DNA of 64,000 bases, taken from NCBI GenBank assembly GCA_025084515.1, contig JAJAGP010000879.1, forward strand, positions 62,001 through 126,000. The letters run 5' to 3'. The notes beneath the pieces were generated by a model. That model did no database searches, had not been told where the DNA came from, and saw only the letters and a program-made list of their open reading frames with translations. Positions 1 to 10,437 of this stretch are shown piece by piece. The DNA is from Ancistrus triradiatus. Taxonomy: Eukaryota; Chordata; Actinopteri; Siluriformes; Loricariidae. Position 1 is the stretch's first letter; the number at the start of each line of letters is the position of its first letter. The position numbers were made by a program, and so were the translations under genes.

Positions 1-934
1 TACAGTTTCTTATAACAAGAAATTCTTTTCCACCACGTTAACTTGCCTAACGCTGATACACACCCCTCTCTATCAAGATTCAACATAACTGGAATCCAAA
101 GATTTTTTGTACTCCATGTAGATTAAAAGCCTTGAATTAAAATCATTAAAATCAGTTGAGAAATAATTCGATTATTATGCATTTTAACCAAAAAAAAACG
201 CAGCTCCTCAGTTGTATTTGTTTACAACCTGGTCTTGCCTGGACAAATATGGCGGATGTGCTGACGTATTGCAGCAACGAGCCGAAGCAGCCAATGCGGC
301 ATCTGGGTATACAGTATATGTGTGAATGAATTGAACCACATGAGCTTGAAGCCAGCTGGAGGAAATGTAGAAATATCAGCGACATGATTAAATATGATTA
401 CTGTGACGTCAGCAAACCCAGATTTTAGGTGCTAACAACAGAGCATATGAGTATGTATGAATGTCAGCTCTGCTGACCTGACATCTTGTTACACCCTACT
501 GCGTCTAATAGTTTCATTCCTGTGCATATGTATTCAGATTCCTTCTGTTCCTCTAGGGGTTGGATCTTGCTCTGCAACCATTTGAAAAGCAATTGCTTTC
601 AGCTAATACTGTGTTGAGAAATGGAGTTTGAAATGATAATGGTGGCGGCTGCCCTGCAAATATGTGCACAGCATGATTAAAATGCTACGTGCACCCTCTA
701 ATTATACAGGAACCAATGAAAGATGCGGTGTACGGCTGAAGTAGTCCTTAATTCAAATGGAAAAAGGAAATATAATAAAACCACTCAAGTGGATCGTGTT
801 TTAAGGCCATGGATCCTTAAGACGCCACCACTGTCTTCTGTTACACTGTGTTGCCAGATATATTACTTCTTATACTTAAGTCTTGGCAGTAGGTCCAGTC
901 TGGAGGTTATCCAGGAGAGCACAGGGTGCAGGCA
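1..934. other. Unassigned AT-rich stretch
   Basis: No transposon end, SINE, LINE motif or convincing exon was recognised. Short open frames occur on both strands but none has a recognisable motif or a plausible exon structure. It ends where a Tc1-A terminal repeat begins. Confidence 0.5.
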
Positions 935-1702
935 TACAATGGGACAAAAAAGTATTTAGTCAGCCACTGATTGTGCAAGTTCTCCTACTTAGAAAGATGA
1001 GAGAGGTCTTTGATTTTCATCACAGGTACACTTCAACTATGAGAGACAAAATGAGAAAAAAAATCTAGGAAATCACATTGCAGGATTTAAAAAAAAATTT
1101 AATTGTAAATTATGGTGGAAAATAGGTATTTGGTCAATAACAAAAGTTCACTCCATACTTTGTAACATAACCTTTGTTGGCAATGACAGAGGTCAAACGT
1201 TTCCTGTAAGTCTTCACCAGGTTGGGCACACACTGTAGCTGGTATTTTGGCCCATTCCTCAATACAGATCTCCTCTAGAGCAGTGATGTTTTGGGGGCTG
1301 TTGCTGGACAACACACAGACTTTCAACTCCCTCAGAAAATTTTCTATGGGGTTGAGGTCTGGGAGACTGGCTAGGTCACTCCAGGACCTTGAAAATGCTT
1401 TTTACGGAGCCCACTCCTTTGTTGCCCGAGCGGTGGTGTGTTTGGGATCATTGTCATGCTGGAAGACCCAGACACGTTCCATCTTCAATGCCCTCACTGA
1501 TGGAAGGAGGTTTTGGCTTAAAATCTCACCATACATGGCCCCGCTCATTCTTCCCTTAACATGGATCAGTCGTCCTGTCCCCTCTGCAGAAAAACAGCCC
1601 CAAAGCATGATGATTCCACCCCCATGCCTCACAGTAGGTATGGTGCAACTCAGAATTTTTCTTCCTCCAAACACGGCGAGTTAAGTTTTTCCCAAAAAGT
1701 TC
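935..1702 (-). mobile_element. Tc1-A element, truncated copy
   Basis: The left edge is a slightly mutated family A terminal repeat (TACAATGGGACAAAAAAG against TACAGTGGGGCAAAAAAG). The element lies in reverse orientation. From left to right come the 3-prime terminal region, the end of the transposase gene read on the minus strand, then the catalytic middle. It stops near CCCAAAAAGTTC, where a GC-rich repeat begins, so the transposase N-terminus and the second terminal repeat are missing. The truncation coincides with the GC-rich repeat, so that insertion or a rearrangement probably removed the other half. Confidence 0.85.
1180..1700 (-). pseudogene. Tc1-like transposase, C-terminal part (decayed)
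   Basis: On the minus strand the frame from 1674 to 1402 reads as the central and catalytic part of a Tc1 transposase, with the motifs HGGGIIMLWGCFSAEGTGR and QHDNDPKHT. The latter holds the second aspartate of the DD34E triad. Farther on (1180-1400) the PSQSP block, the NPIE equivalent and the C-terminus can be followed only by changing frame and crossing stops. The N-terminal helix-turn-helix domains and the first aspartate are absent. It is a non-functional fragment; its best full-length relative in the window is at 15488-16491. Confidence 0.85.
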
Positions 1703-2245
1703 AGATATTCTGATATTAAGCCGAGTGGGATGGAGCAAGACGAGGAAGGAGGGGAGTGAGGCTGAAAAAAGCAGTGCAGCATTCCTCTCAAAGAGCGCCA
1801 ATTCCTCAGTCGGAGAAGGGGGTTGCTTTAAATAAGCCCAAAGGGGCACGCAATCGGTAAAGGGCAAGACAAGCGAGGGGGACACCGCGGGGTTGTGAGG
1901 AGCTGGGGGACGCCGAAGAATAGCGGCAGGATCTGTCCCTACTCTAACAGACTATGCCCTGACATCACCTCCGGCCTCCTGACCTTCTGGTTCTACAAAA
2001 ATGCAGTCTACCAAAATAAGGGGTGGATCAACACAGGTGAGGTCTCGCAGGCATCTGTCTCAAGTGAAGCGAGGATGCGGCACCTGATTGGGCTCGAGCG
2101 TGGTCTTAAATACAAAAGCCAGCAGGTGTCGCTGATCACACAATCAGCGCTAAATGAGCCCTGGCGCATGCGCGATCGCACCAAGCATGCCCAAGCCGAA
2201 ACGTGAGTCAACGCTACCCTCTAGCATCTGAGGGCGCGACTCCTA
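1703..2245 (-). repeat. GC-rich dispersed repeat, copy a
   Basis: This CpG-rich block contrasts sharply with the AT-rich surroundings. Read on the minus strand from 2245 it opens with the family head (GATGCTAGAGGGTAGCG, then TTGACTCACG). It then carries the palindromic core with GCGATCGC next to GCATGCGC, a CGACACCTG motif, a TATA-like TATTTAAG and AATCAGGTGCCGCA. The same order occurs in the copies near 6.3, 8.7, 17.7 and 55.4 kb. It directly abuts the truncated Tc1-A copy. No open frame of known type was found. Class unknown: an LTR-like promoter repeat or a non-autonomous DNA element are both possible. Confidence 0.7.
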
Positions 2246-3070
2246 ATAGTTTCCTAACCCATCTTCATTTGGAATGGCTACTTCAGTCAAATCTTTACAT
2301 TTGCGTAAAACATAACATTTAGAACATTAAGAATCATTTTCAGCAATTCTGTATGGATGTTTAGCTCTCCTATAAAAGTTACCAGAACCTCAGTTAATTT
2401 TTTCGCACAGAGAGAACTTGAAGGTCATTTAATCACAAATGCCTTCTCTAGTGGAGGTTGTTTGGTCGGTGCTTCCGCTGCTTTTAATATGAAATGATGG
2501 ATGGAGAGTGAAAACAAAGTGGAGAATGATTATGCTCAAGGTTGAAGGAGAAGAGAAGACAGAAGGTAGATTTACTATAGTTAAGTTTAGTTTGATTTTA
2601 CAGTTGAAAATAACATTCGAAATGTAATATAACCGGCACCTTGCACTCGCATGTTCGGTTCATCATCGCGCCGCATTTTGGAAGTACTACATTAAATTAA
2701 AGCCATAACTGAGACCATAGAAATGCTTAACTGATGCAGGCTAGACCTCAGTGCATGAAAAACCAATGTCGAGTCATTCAAATTAGATCAATTTCAATCT
2801 AAAAATCGATTTTTTTAAACCCACCCCTACTAGGCACCACCCCAACTGTCACTCAGAACAACAAACAAGGATGGAGACAGACATAAGTCCAAGTGCCGAG
2901 ACTGTTTATTGACAGGACCAGATATAATGCACAGTGGACGATGGAGTACTGAGGATATACACTATACACCCAGAGACAGAAATCGGGAAGCACAGGAGGC
3001 TTCAAACTATCAGAAACGAAGGTAAACGAGTCAACATGGCATGGAAAAAGAAATACAACATCATCGCAGA
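2246..3070. other. Unassigned stretch
   Basis: AT-rich sequence without recognised genes or transposon ends. The part at about 2830-3060 is less AT-rich and leads directly into a LINE fragment, so it may belong to the same old retrotransposon, but no motif shows this. Confidence 0.4.
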
Positions 3071-3073
3071 GGC

Positions 3074-3240
3074 TCACCACACATTACGTAAGCTGTCATC
3101 AAACACTGCATGACAAGCCCTCACCCGGAAGCCCCGAGGCAAGCGGAAAAGAGGACGACCAAAACACACCTGGAGCTCCAAGCTCAAGGCGAATGTCAAA
3201 ATGATGAGCTACACCAGAAGACAGACAGAGAGAAAAAGCA
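3074..3240 (+). pseudogene. Non-LTR retrotransposon reverse-transcriptase C-terminal fragment
   Basis: The plus-strand frame through 3134-3173 reads GKRKRGRPKHTWSS. This basic KRKRGRPK-x-TW motif is typical of the C-terminal end of reverse transcriptases in several LINE clades. Upstream, the frame reads KKYNIIAEAHHTLRKL before a stop. Downstream it decays and ends in a short AAGACAGGGGTTTAGGC direct repeat at about 3274-3311, which resembles the short tandem tail of LINE 3-prime ends. Only a remnant is left. The clade cannot be assigned from this piece. Confidence 0.55.
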
Positions 3241-3318
3241 CAATATAGAGACGCCTAAAGAGCGCTTGCGCCCAAGACAGGGGTTTAGGCAAAGACAGGG
3301 GTTTAGGCAAACAGTTGT

Positions 3319-4145
3319 TTTTCAGGTCGACTTAATTTCATTTGTTAATTTACATCCAGAAAGTATTTACCACTCTGTAATGTTGCCATTCCTTCTCAAA
3401 ACACTTAAAAGACGTTTTGGCCCCAAGGATACCAATGGTTTAGTGTTTCAGGTGTTATTTTGTTCCATTCTTCTTCCAATCATGTCTTCCAAAAATGTGT
3501 TACAGTATGGGGTTGTTGTTGCATTTTTTTGTGTCAAAATTCTGTTGGGGACAGGTCAGCACTGCAGGCAGGCCAGTCCAGTACCCGTACCCCCTTCTTC
3601 TTCTATAGCCATGTCTTTGTAATGAGCGCAGCATGTGATTTATTTTATATTGTCTTGTTGATTAATGCATGGACGTCCCTGGAAAAAATGTAGAAACTTA
3701 TATTACTCTAAAACCTGTACTTTATTGCATTAATGCTACATCACAGAAGTGTAAATGACCTTTACCAAGGGCCCTGACCCGACCCCATACAGAGCCTGGC
3801 TTTTGGACTTGTTCCTCATACCTGTCTGGATGGTCCTTTTTTCCATCTTTGGTCCAGAGCACATGGCATCCATTTCTTCCAAAAAAGATCTGTTATACTG
3901 ATGGGTCTGAGCACAATCCCCATTTCCACTGTGTGATGGTCCATCCCAGATGCCTCAGAGCCCAAAGAATTCGACGCCGCTACTGGACATGGTTATAACA
4001 TAAGGCTTGTTTTTCGCACAGTAACGTTTTAAGTTGCATTTGTGAATGTAACTCTGTATTGTAGAGCTTGGTAAAGATTTGATAAAGGAATCCCATGTCC
4101 ATGTGGTTCTATCAGCTATTGATGAATGACAGTTCTTGATGCAGA
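3319..4145 (-). mobile_element. Tc1-D element, partial copy
   Basis: This shares long stretches with 12079-13132, 36893-37480 and 58735-59560. The minus strand encodes a decayed Tc1-type transposase. The frame near 3545-3610 reads VRVLDWPACSADLSPTEF, the block that carries the catalytic glutamate. The 3955-4145 part encodes the linker before the catalytic domain (HSSIADRTTWTWD, then STIQSYIHKCNLKRYCAK). The terminal repeats and the N-terminal helix-turn-helix are missing. Confidence 0.75.
3545..4145 (-). pseudogene. Tc1-D transposase fragment
   Basis: This is a decayed minus-strand transposase. Recognisable in order are the linker, a tryptophan-rich stretch whose better frame reads WARRHLGWTITQWK in the sister copy at 37 kb, and the end of the catalytic core with a conserved glutamate (SPTEF). 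Frame changes and stops interrupt it throughout. The same segments recur in the other D copies, which supports a real ancestral coding region. Confidence 0.65.
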
Positions 4146-4162
4146 CTTCCATATATGGTAAC

Positions 4163-4258
4163 ATACCTGTTAGGGTTTACTGACGTGAACAGGGTAACCA
4201 AGTGCAGCTATTGGGGCTGAGGAGAGGATTGGTGTGCTTTAGGGACTTGAACGCTTCA
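4163..4258 (+). repeat. Dispersed repeat fragment, paired with 62283-62390
   Basis: Text such as CAGCTATTGGGGCTGAGGAG, then GGACTTGAACGCTTCACA, matches the sequence starting at 62283, which begins TTATGGTTCACG and includes GGACCCGAATGCAGGTAGCT. The same kind of start (TGTTACGGTTCG, then GGGACCCAAATGCAG) occurs at 5474. The class is unassigned; LTR-like leader sequence is one possibility. Confidence 0.4.
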
Positions 4259-4315
4259 CAAAGTAAATAAATATATTCATATATGTACATGCATTCACAT
4301 ATATGGATTGGAATA

Positions 4316-4477
4316 TACAGTGGTGTTTGTGAACCCTTTAGAATTTTCTATATTTCTGCATAAATATGACCTAAATCATCATCAGATTTTTCACACAAGT
4401 CCTAAAAGTAGATAAAGAGAACCCAGTTAAACAAATGAGACAACCACCACCATGTTTCACAGATGGGATAAGGTTCT
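4316..4477. mobile_element. Tc1-B terminal fragment
   Basis: It starts with TACAGTGGTGTTTGTGAACC and follows the family B terminal region. It then jumps to CCACCATGTTTCACAGATGG, which belongs inside the transposase gene. It is a deletion remnant without a right end. Confidence 0.85.
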
Positions 4478-5469
4478 CCTAAATCCCATCTCTCAAACGT
4501 CTTTAAATAAATGAACGAGCAGCAGTTCAGTTAATGAAGCCTAAGCCTACTCGACACAGGCGTGCCAGGGCTTGCCATCCTAATCTCAGCACTTTACCAC
4601 ACTGCGGAACCGCGTAGTTTCTAATAATACCTAACAGAAAGTCTTTTAGCTTACTTCTCTGAATTCAGCCTCTCTCTACCCATCAGCCAATCATAGAAAC
4701 AAGCATCTGAAACTGGTGTTACTGTTTCAGTAAACAAGCTGTGTCTCTTCCAGACCCAGCTGCTCATTATTATGTCAGGGATTTGGAAGAAACCCCCGAG
4801 ACTCCAGACAGTCATCCAAATCCCAGACCCAGTGATCACAAAGAAGCAGAGCAGCAAGTGCCAACGGTCTTGTAACAAAGAAATAAGGAGCCGTCTGAGG
4901 ACCTCCAAAGCACCCAATGCCAATCAGTCAAACAAAGCTCAGTGCTTTCTTACCCCAGTCTCTTCACATCATGTATCTGTGGCTGCGGGATCTTACAACT
5001 CTCCCAATCCTGATTTTCCCCAGGTCCCGTCACGAGACAGGATAGAGAGCACTAATTGATTTGGACAGGCTTCACACTGTATCTCCAGCACACACAGATG
5101 CATTTTATTGATTTCATTTGGCAGAAAATGCCAGACTAGGCAGAAATATGCAATCAAGAGGGATTCACTCACTACGAGATCTGATTAGAAGGTCTGTAGA
5201 GAAAATGTTTAGAGTTTCATTTCAGAATGCTAACAATTAACTTCTGCTGCAGTCTGGTTAAGGGTAAGATTAGGGTCAGTATACAGTATGGAGGTATACA
5301 ATGATTATTCAAAGTGATTCTTAATGATAGAGGTGTGATTGTATTGTGCAAATATGCAGCTAATAGAGCTGAGTCTCATTGAGGTTCTGAAAAAAGACAG
5401 AGGAACCAAAGAGGTCTAATTTTTCAAACTAATTTGGGCTAAGCCAGTGGTTCCCATGAACCCCAGGGG
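4478..5469. other. Unassigned stretch
   Basis: No repeat or gene was recognised. A 95-codon open frame lies at 4772-5059 (plus) and a 90-codon frame on the other strand at 4651-4923. Neither has a known motif, and both lack clear splice or promoter context, so they are not called as genes. Confidence 0.4.
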
Positions 5470-6440
5470 GATGTGTTACGGTTCGCCATATTTAAACGAT
5501 GACGAACCGTATTAAACAAAAATATAAATGGGTTGGGACCCAAATGCAGTTAGCTCCAGTTGGTAATTATAACTGAAATGATATAAAATAAATAAAAGCA
5601 AATGAAATCAAAGATATAAATAACTAAACAAACTAAATAAAAGATACGATTAATAAATAAACTAAATAAACTAAACTGCACACCGTAAGCGTGACGTACT
5701 TTAATTCAAAGCACGCTTACGACGTGCCTCCGTTGCGCAATATATGCGCCGGGTCTGCGCATGCGCAGCGTGCAGAACCCCATCGGAGCTCCCACAAGCA
5801 CGCGCAGCTCCACCGCGGTTTAAACACGGTCGCGGGGAAGTGAAGAGGACGTGGTTAGTAAACACTGCGTCCTCTTCAAACACAATCGAGGAATAAATAT
5901 TCCCGATCGCGGTGAGGGGGTGTGACGGCGTGAGAAGAACGGCTGGGACAAAGGGAGGAAGCTGCCGGGGCAGCTCGATAAAAGCAAAAAATAATAAGCA
6001 AAGGAAACGCTGGCCCTACTCTGTCTAAGACCCTAACGTTACCGGGCGCCTCCTAGCGGCCTCACATCTGAGGGACTTAACTCCCCCAGACTACCTCTAT
6101 CCCTAGCAAAAGAAATAATAAATAAAGGAAATAAAACAAGCCGTCGGAAACCGGTAATGCAGGCAGCAGCGAACGCGCCAGAACGTTCAAAAAAGCCAGG
6201 TGCATCAAGAGTCACGTGAGCACCAGTCACGTGACCGCGGGCGTAGGCAGTGGCAACCACTGAGTCCAAGAGGTGTGTTTATATAACCTGGACCCCAGGT
6301 GGCGCCACTTACCCATAATAAACCCGGGAAAGCAAACGCATGCGCGATCGCTGCTGCCGCAGCTCACGCCGTCAAGCCGTGACGACTTCTGGCCGAAAGC
6401 GGCCAGGAAGCGATCGCTAACAGGATGTAAAGTCATGTCA
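5470..6440 (-). repeat. GC-rich dispersed repeat, copy b (longest body)
   Basis: Read on the minus strand from about 6440 it contains GCGATCGCGCATGCG, a CGCCACCTG motif, a TATA-like TATATAA, then GCTAGGGATAGAGGTAG, GTAACGTTAGGG and CTCACGCCGTCAC. These modules recur in the same order in copies c and d. The body extends farther than in the other copies, to about 5690, rich in CpG and GCGCATGCGC-type palindromes. At 5477-5511 there is a 9-bp inverted repeat (TACGGTTCG and CGAACCGTA). No coding motif was found. Confidence 0.65.
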
Positions 6441-6544
6441 CTTGCAATGATTAAGTTATAGCTTTAATGTGAATGTATCTACAATAAAACAGGGATCCAA
6501 CTCAGTGATAGGAATTTGAGCAGTTTTATTTAAGATCGTTGTTT

Positions 6545-6745
6545 CGGTCCAGTTCAGTTCAGTTCAAAAGGACTTTATTAGCATGAATGTTAAAGGTACA
6601 TTACTGCCAAAGCATTTACAAAGCAGTAATGAACAATGTATGAAATAAAATAAACAAAACAACAAATCAACAATATTAAGCGTAAAGAGGAAAAGAAAAA
6701 AAAAAGATAGACCAACACTCTTAGATAAACAATGTGTAAAGGACA
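6545..6745 (-). repeat. LINE-tail-like repeat
   Basis: It begins with a short AGTTC-type tandem repeat (CAGTTCAGTTCAGTTC), followed by text resembling the 3-prime tails of teleost LINEs (CTTTATTAGCATGAATG, then TTACTGCCAAAGCA). A Tc1-A deletion copy follows immediately. Confidence 0.35.
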
Positions 6746-7026
6746 TACAGCGGGGCAAAAACGTATTTAGTCAGTCACTGATTCACTGCCAACAAAGGTT
6801 ACAAAGTATGTTACAAAGTATTGAGTTGAACCAAATTGACCAAATACTTATTTTCCACCATGATTTACAATTAAAGTCTTTAAAAATTCTACAATGTAAT
6901 TTCCTGGATTTTTTTTCTCATTTTGTCAAGTGTACCTGTGATGAAAATTACAGACCTCTCTCATCTTTCTAAGTCGGAGAACTTGCACAATCAGTGACTG
7001 ACTAAATACTTTTTTGCCCAACTGTA
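6746..7026. mobile_element. Tc1-A deletion derivative (281 bp)
   Basis: Both ends are preserved: TACAGCGGGGCAAAAACG at the left and TTTTTGCCCAACTGTA at the right. Only about 280 bp remain between them. One side still carries the gene 3-prime end (CAACAAAGGTTACAAAG, the transposase C-terminus region). All catalytic sequence is gone. This is a typical non-autonomous derivative. Confidence 0.9.
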
Positions 7027-8060
7027 TGTGATACTGTAGTGTACTGGTATTCCCTTACACTGATTTATTTCCCAATTTTTGCATTGTCTCGACCTCAAAG
7101 GGCTAAGAAAAAAGAGTCTTCACCAATGAGTAGAGGTGACGGTCGCTGTTGCAGTACCAGGGCATGATCCCCAGACTGACCTGTCCTCTCTCTACACAGT
7201 TAATTGTGTCTGCCTGTGCATTGAACCTGGGTTTCTATGGTGGTGGACTATTTATTCAGAAAAATCACTTTTACGTTCTGCCCTATTCAGGCCCAGTGTG
7301 TGCTTCAGTTAATTACTGTACTGTATGTTAGACAAAGGAAGCCACAATCAGGGGTTCGTGACTGAAACAGAAGACTTCATAGAGCCAGAATCATAAAGCA
7401 ATTTGGACAAAAGATAAAAGAATGGACAGTCCGCTATTTTTGGGCACTGAATGTTTTCCCAGAGTTTCTCTTCATTAATTCCATCCTGTTAAAGCTGGAC
7501 TTGCATTTATGCTATTTTTGTACAGCTGTGTTATCTTTAATTCCCTCCATATATTTTACACTTCATTGTCTTCCTCATGTGTTATGTATTTTTTCTGGTA
7601 GAATCACGTTCGCGAGCAACAGAGAAAAGTTTCGCAGAGCCGTTAATAGAAATGAGATCTCAGTACTCTGGAACAGATGGTCCTCAACAGCCCTGACACA
7701 AAAGACAGAGCAAATTGAGAATGATAAACGTGAAAACTCATTAGCGTAGCAACACTGCACATTAGATACAAAGCAATTCTCCAGCTCTCTGGCTCGGAGA
7801 CATCTGATAGCTCCCAGATTGTCCTGCTTTTGCCGCCAGAGATCTAATCTAGTTAGGTTTGCATTAGCTAAATAGTTTTTGTTAAATATTACACCACATA
7901 ACGTCAGTTTGCATATACATCCCTAGTCCAATAAGGTCATTGTCCATATTATCCATTAATATTAAGATAATTCACCTAAGTAATTCATCTATTTTCTTTT
8001 GCCAGGATCACGGGTTTTATTAAACAAAATGTGCAGAATCAGCGTGCGCAGACTGAATGC
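7027..8060. other. Unassigned stretch
   Basis: No known repeat or gene. The part at 7780-7920 has few long A or T runs and balanced composition, and might be conserved non-coding DNA, but nothing in it identifies a function. Confidence 0.35.
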
Positions 8061-8200
8061 TGAGCATCCTAGGGAGGACCAAGACTCAAAAAGGGACCCG
8101 ACCTCCTTGGGTGACTTAGATGATATATGTTAGAATGAGACTAGAATTTATCTACTCAAATAAGCCTATAGTAATAGTTTAAAAAATAACATAGAAATAT
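8061..8200. repeat. LINE-tail family fragment (intact target-site paralogue)
   Basis: GGAGGACCAAGACTCAAAAA followed by GGGACCCGACCTCC matches the repeat at 60078-60330. That repeat continues CTATAGTAATA after a Tc1-B insertion. Here the sequence runs through without interruption (CAAATAAGCCTATAGTAATA), so it serves as the empty-site form. Confidence 0.6.
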
Positions 8201-8299
8201 GCATATTGGCATCATTTAGTCTGATACACAGAGTCCCTTTAGGATCTTGAGTCCTCGGCAAGAAAGTCCTTGGGGGAAACCCATGCCACCATTAACTAT

Positions 8300-8830
8300 A
8301 CCCTTACAGCATGGCTCCGCGCATGCGCCAAGTGCCAGAAGCCCGCAAAAGCGTGCCACGATTATATTCAATAAACGCCCCTTTGGAGCGTAACACGGAA
8401 GTGGGGATTAAAAAAAACTCAGGAAGAGCTCAGGGTCCTTTTAAACACGCGATCACATGGGAAATGTTTAACCCCCGATCACGAAGGAGGTAGGCGGGTG
8501 ACGGCGTGAGAGGGAAAAGGCAAAAAATCAGCCGAGAAAGTTCGTTGTTAGAGACCTTGTAGGAGCTCACCCTACGCTAGCTTCTAAGCCCTACCTTACC
8601 AAGCAATCTCCCGAGTGCCCCCGACTGGCGATCTACAAATCGGCAGTCTACCTTTTTCCCTAACAAAAAGCATGCTCAAAAAACGCAGTGACAACAGGTG
8701 TCACCACTTTCATGTCAGATGCCCCATGCTGGCATGCTGGCACATGCGTGATAGCACCGAGTGTGCTCACGCCGCCATGAGGGATCAACGGTGGCCTCTA
8801 GCGGCCAAAGTGTGACCCTTAATAACTACT
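8300..8830 (-). repeat. GC-rich dispersed repeat, copy c
   Basis: On the minus strand the head reads GGGTCACACTTTGGCCGC, then TAGAGG. It continues through a CpG-decayed form of the core (GTGCTATCACGCATG), GTGACACCTGTTGTC, GTTAGGGAAAAAGGTAGACT, GTGAGCTCCTAC, CTCTCACGCCGTCACC and CTTCGTGATCGGGG. Copy d shares almost every one of these modules. The plus-strand left part contains GCGCATGCGCC. No coding motif is present. Confidence 0.7.
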
Positions 8831-8891
8831 AATTCTTATAAATTTATAGCATTTCAATAATATGCCAACAATTCATTTGACAGGTGCTACC

Positions 8892-9625
8892 TACAGTAGG
8901 GCAAAAAAGTATTTAGTCAGCCACTGATTGTGCAAGTTCTCCTAAACAGAAAGATGAGAGAGGTCTGTAATTTTCAGCATAGGTACACTTCAATTATGAG
9001 AGACAAAATGAGACAAAAAAAATCCAGAAAATCACACTGTAGGATTTTTAAACAATTTAATTGTAAATTATGGTGGAAAATAAGTGTCTGGTCACCCACA
9101 AACAAGCAAGATTTCTGGCTCTCACAGACCTGTAACTTCTTCTTTAAGAAGCTTTTCTCGCCTCCACTGGTTACCTGTATTAATGGCACCTGTTTGACCT
9201 TGTTATCTGTATAAAAGACACCTGTCCACAGCCTCAAACAGTCAGACTCCAAACTCAACCATGGCCAAGACCAAAGAGCTGTCGAAGGACACCAGGACGA
9301 AAATTGTAGACCTGCACTAGGCTGGAAAGGGTGAATCTACAATAGGCAGGTTGGTGTGCCCCAAAACATCACTGCTCTAGAGGAGATCTGCATGGAGGAA
9401 TGGGCCAAAATACCAGCTATATTGTGTGCAAACCTGGTGAAGACTTACAGGAAACGTTTGACCTCTGTCATTTCCAACAAAGGATATGTTATATAAGTAT
9501 TGAGTTGAACTTTTGTTATTTACCAAATACTTATTTTTCACCATAATTTACAACTGCATTCTTTAAAAATCCTACAATGCGATTTCCTGGATTTTCTTTC
9601 TCATTTTGTCTGTCATAGTTGAAGT
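8892..9625 (+). mobile_element. Tc1-A element, internally deleted
   Basis: The left end is TACAGTAGGGCAAAAAAG. A transposase start (ATGGCCAAGACCAAAGAGC) is at 9261, then the sequence jumps from the first helix-turn-helix to the gene 3-prime end. The right terminal repeat is cut off after about 85 bp, near 9625. Confidence 0.85.
9261..9490 (+). pseudogene. Tc1-A transposase remnant, N- and C-terminal ends joined
   Basis: It starts MAKTKELSKDTR, the family A N-terminus, with a stop at codon 18 (ACTAGGC context) and ends with out-of-frame C-terminal sequence (EEICMEEWAK-like, then the final SFPTK block). The catalytic core has been deleted. Non-functional. Confidence 0.8.
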
Positions 9626-10380
9626 CTGTAAAAAATTCCAAACGCATATAATTACATCATTTCTATAATTACATCATTACGCAAATAATTACATCATTTA
9701 CATACGTAATCATGGTTGTCCTGAAAAGAGACAACCCCTTCTCACTCAGACAGTTCGTGAGGTGTGTTATTATGGAGTTACATAACGAAAAGCCCTCAAA
9801 CTGACTTTAGGGCTCAAAGGGTTAAGCTGCAGTAACTACGAGGGCTGAACCGAGTTCTGACATCTCTGTGCAAAAAAACCCAAAAAAACATCAGAGATAA
9901 GGAATAAATACTTGAAATATATGGGCGGTAATTTTTTGTCACACATTTTCCCCCTGTTGAATCCTGACTTCAGAGACAACCTGTCCTACATGTTCCGTTC
10001 CATTTCAGAAGTGGAAAATTAAGGATTACACGTCTGCTGCTGCTTTCAGGAGGTGCTGTCAGACTGGAGGATTTCAGACCCATGTTCAGAGCAATACTGG
10101 TTTCAGCCACTGGTGGCATTGAGGTTGGAACCAGAGTTAAGGGTGAGTCTGAAAAAGACAATGCCTCCTTTTCTTTTTATCTTCATATATACAAATTATA
10201 TATATATATGTATACAGTATATAGACAAAAATTAATACAGCACCAAGAAAGAGTTGTTGGGATCGTATGAATATTAACATGTGTGAATGTAATAGTTATA
10301 CTGTATGTAAGTGATTACTGTAGTAGAGTGAAAGGATAGGTTTATTGAGTAAAACTGCACAATTGAGTGTGTCACTCAAC
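9626..10380. other. Unassigned stretch with a short tandem motif and one exon-like segment
   Basis: ATAATTACATCATTT recurs three times within 9647-9705. A possible exon is listed separately at 10050-10142. Nothing else was recognised. Confidence 0.35.
10050..10142 (+). other. Exon-like segment of unknown gene
   Basis: A 93-bp segment (31 codons) is preceded by a good acceptor (TCTGCTGCTGCTTTCAG ending at 10049) and followed by a strong donor match (GTGAGT at 10143-10148). Two plus-strand frames are open. One reads GAVRLEDFRPMFRAILVSAT and looks protein-like. The minus strand is also open over the same bases (LTLVPTSMPPVAETS), with its own TTTTTCAG acceptor at the other side, so strand is ambiguous. 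No family was recognised. It could be chance or an old transposon piece. Confidence 0.22.
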
Positions 10381-10383
10381 AGC

Positions 10384-10437
10384 AAAAGCAGGATTGAAGT
10401 GCTCACCATGATGCCTTCATACTCGAACCATACTCGA
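10384..10437 (-). mobile_element. Tc1-F transposase scrap joined to Tc1-A
   Basis: GCAGGATTGAAGTGCTCACC and the next 30 bp resemble the family F element that occupies 31300-32425. It connects directly, with no host sequence between, to Tc1-A sequence starting near 10438. Confidence 0.45.

Noticed and set aside
1247..1684. 145-codon plus-strand open frame
   Set aside because: Antisense to the Tc1-A transposase remnant.
3110..3622. 170-codon plus-strand open frame joining a LINE tail to Tc1-D sequence
   Set aside because: The first 40 codons match a LINE RT end; the rest runs antisense through a Tc1-D copy. An accidental join.
4772..5059. 95-codon open frame as host exon
   Set aside because: No domain, no convincing splice sites, and a competing open frame on the other strand.
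5470..6440. GC-rich copy b as a CpG island promoter of a host gene
   Set aside because: The same modules occur at four other sites in the window, so it is a repeat; a promoter role for a host gene is not supported.
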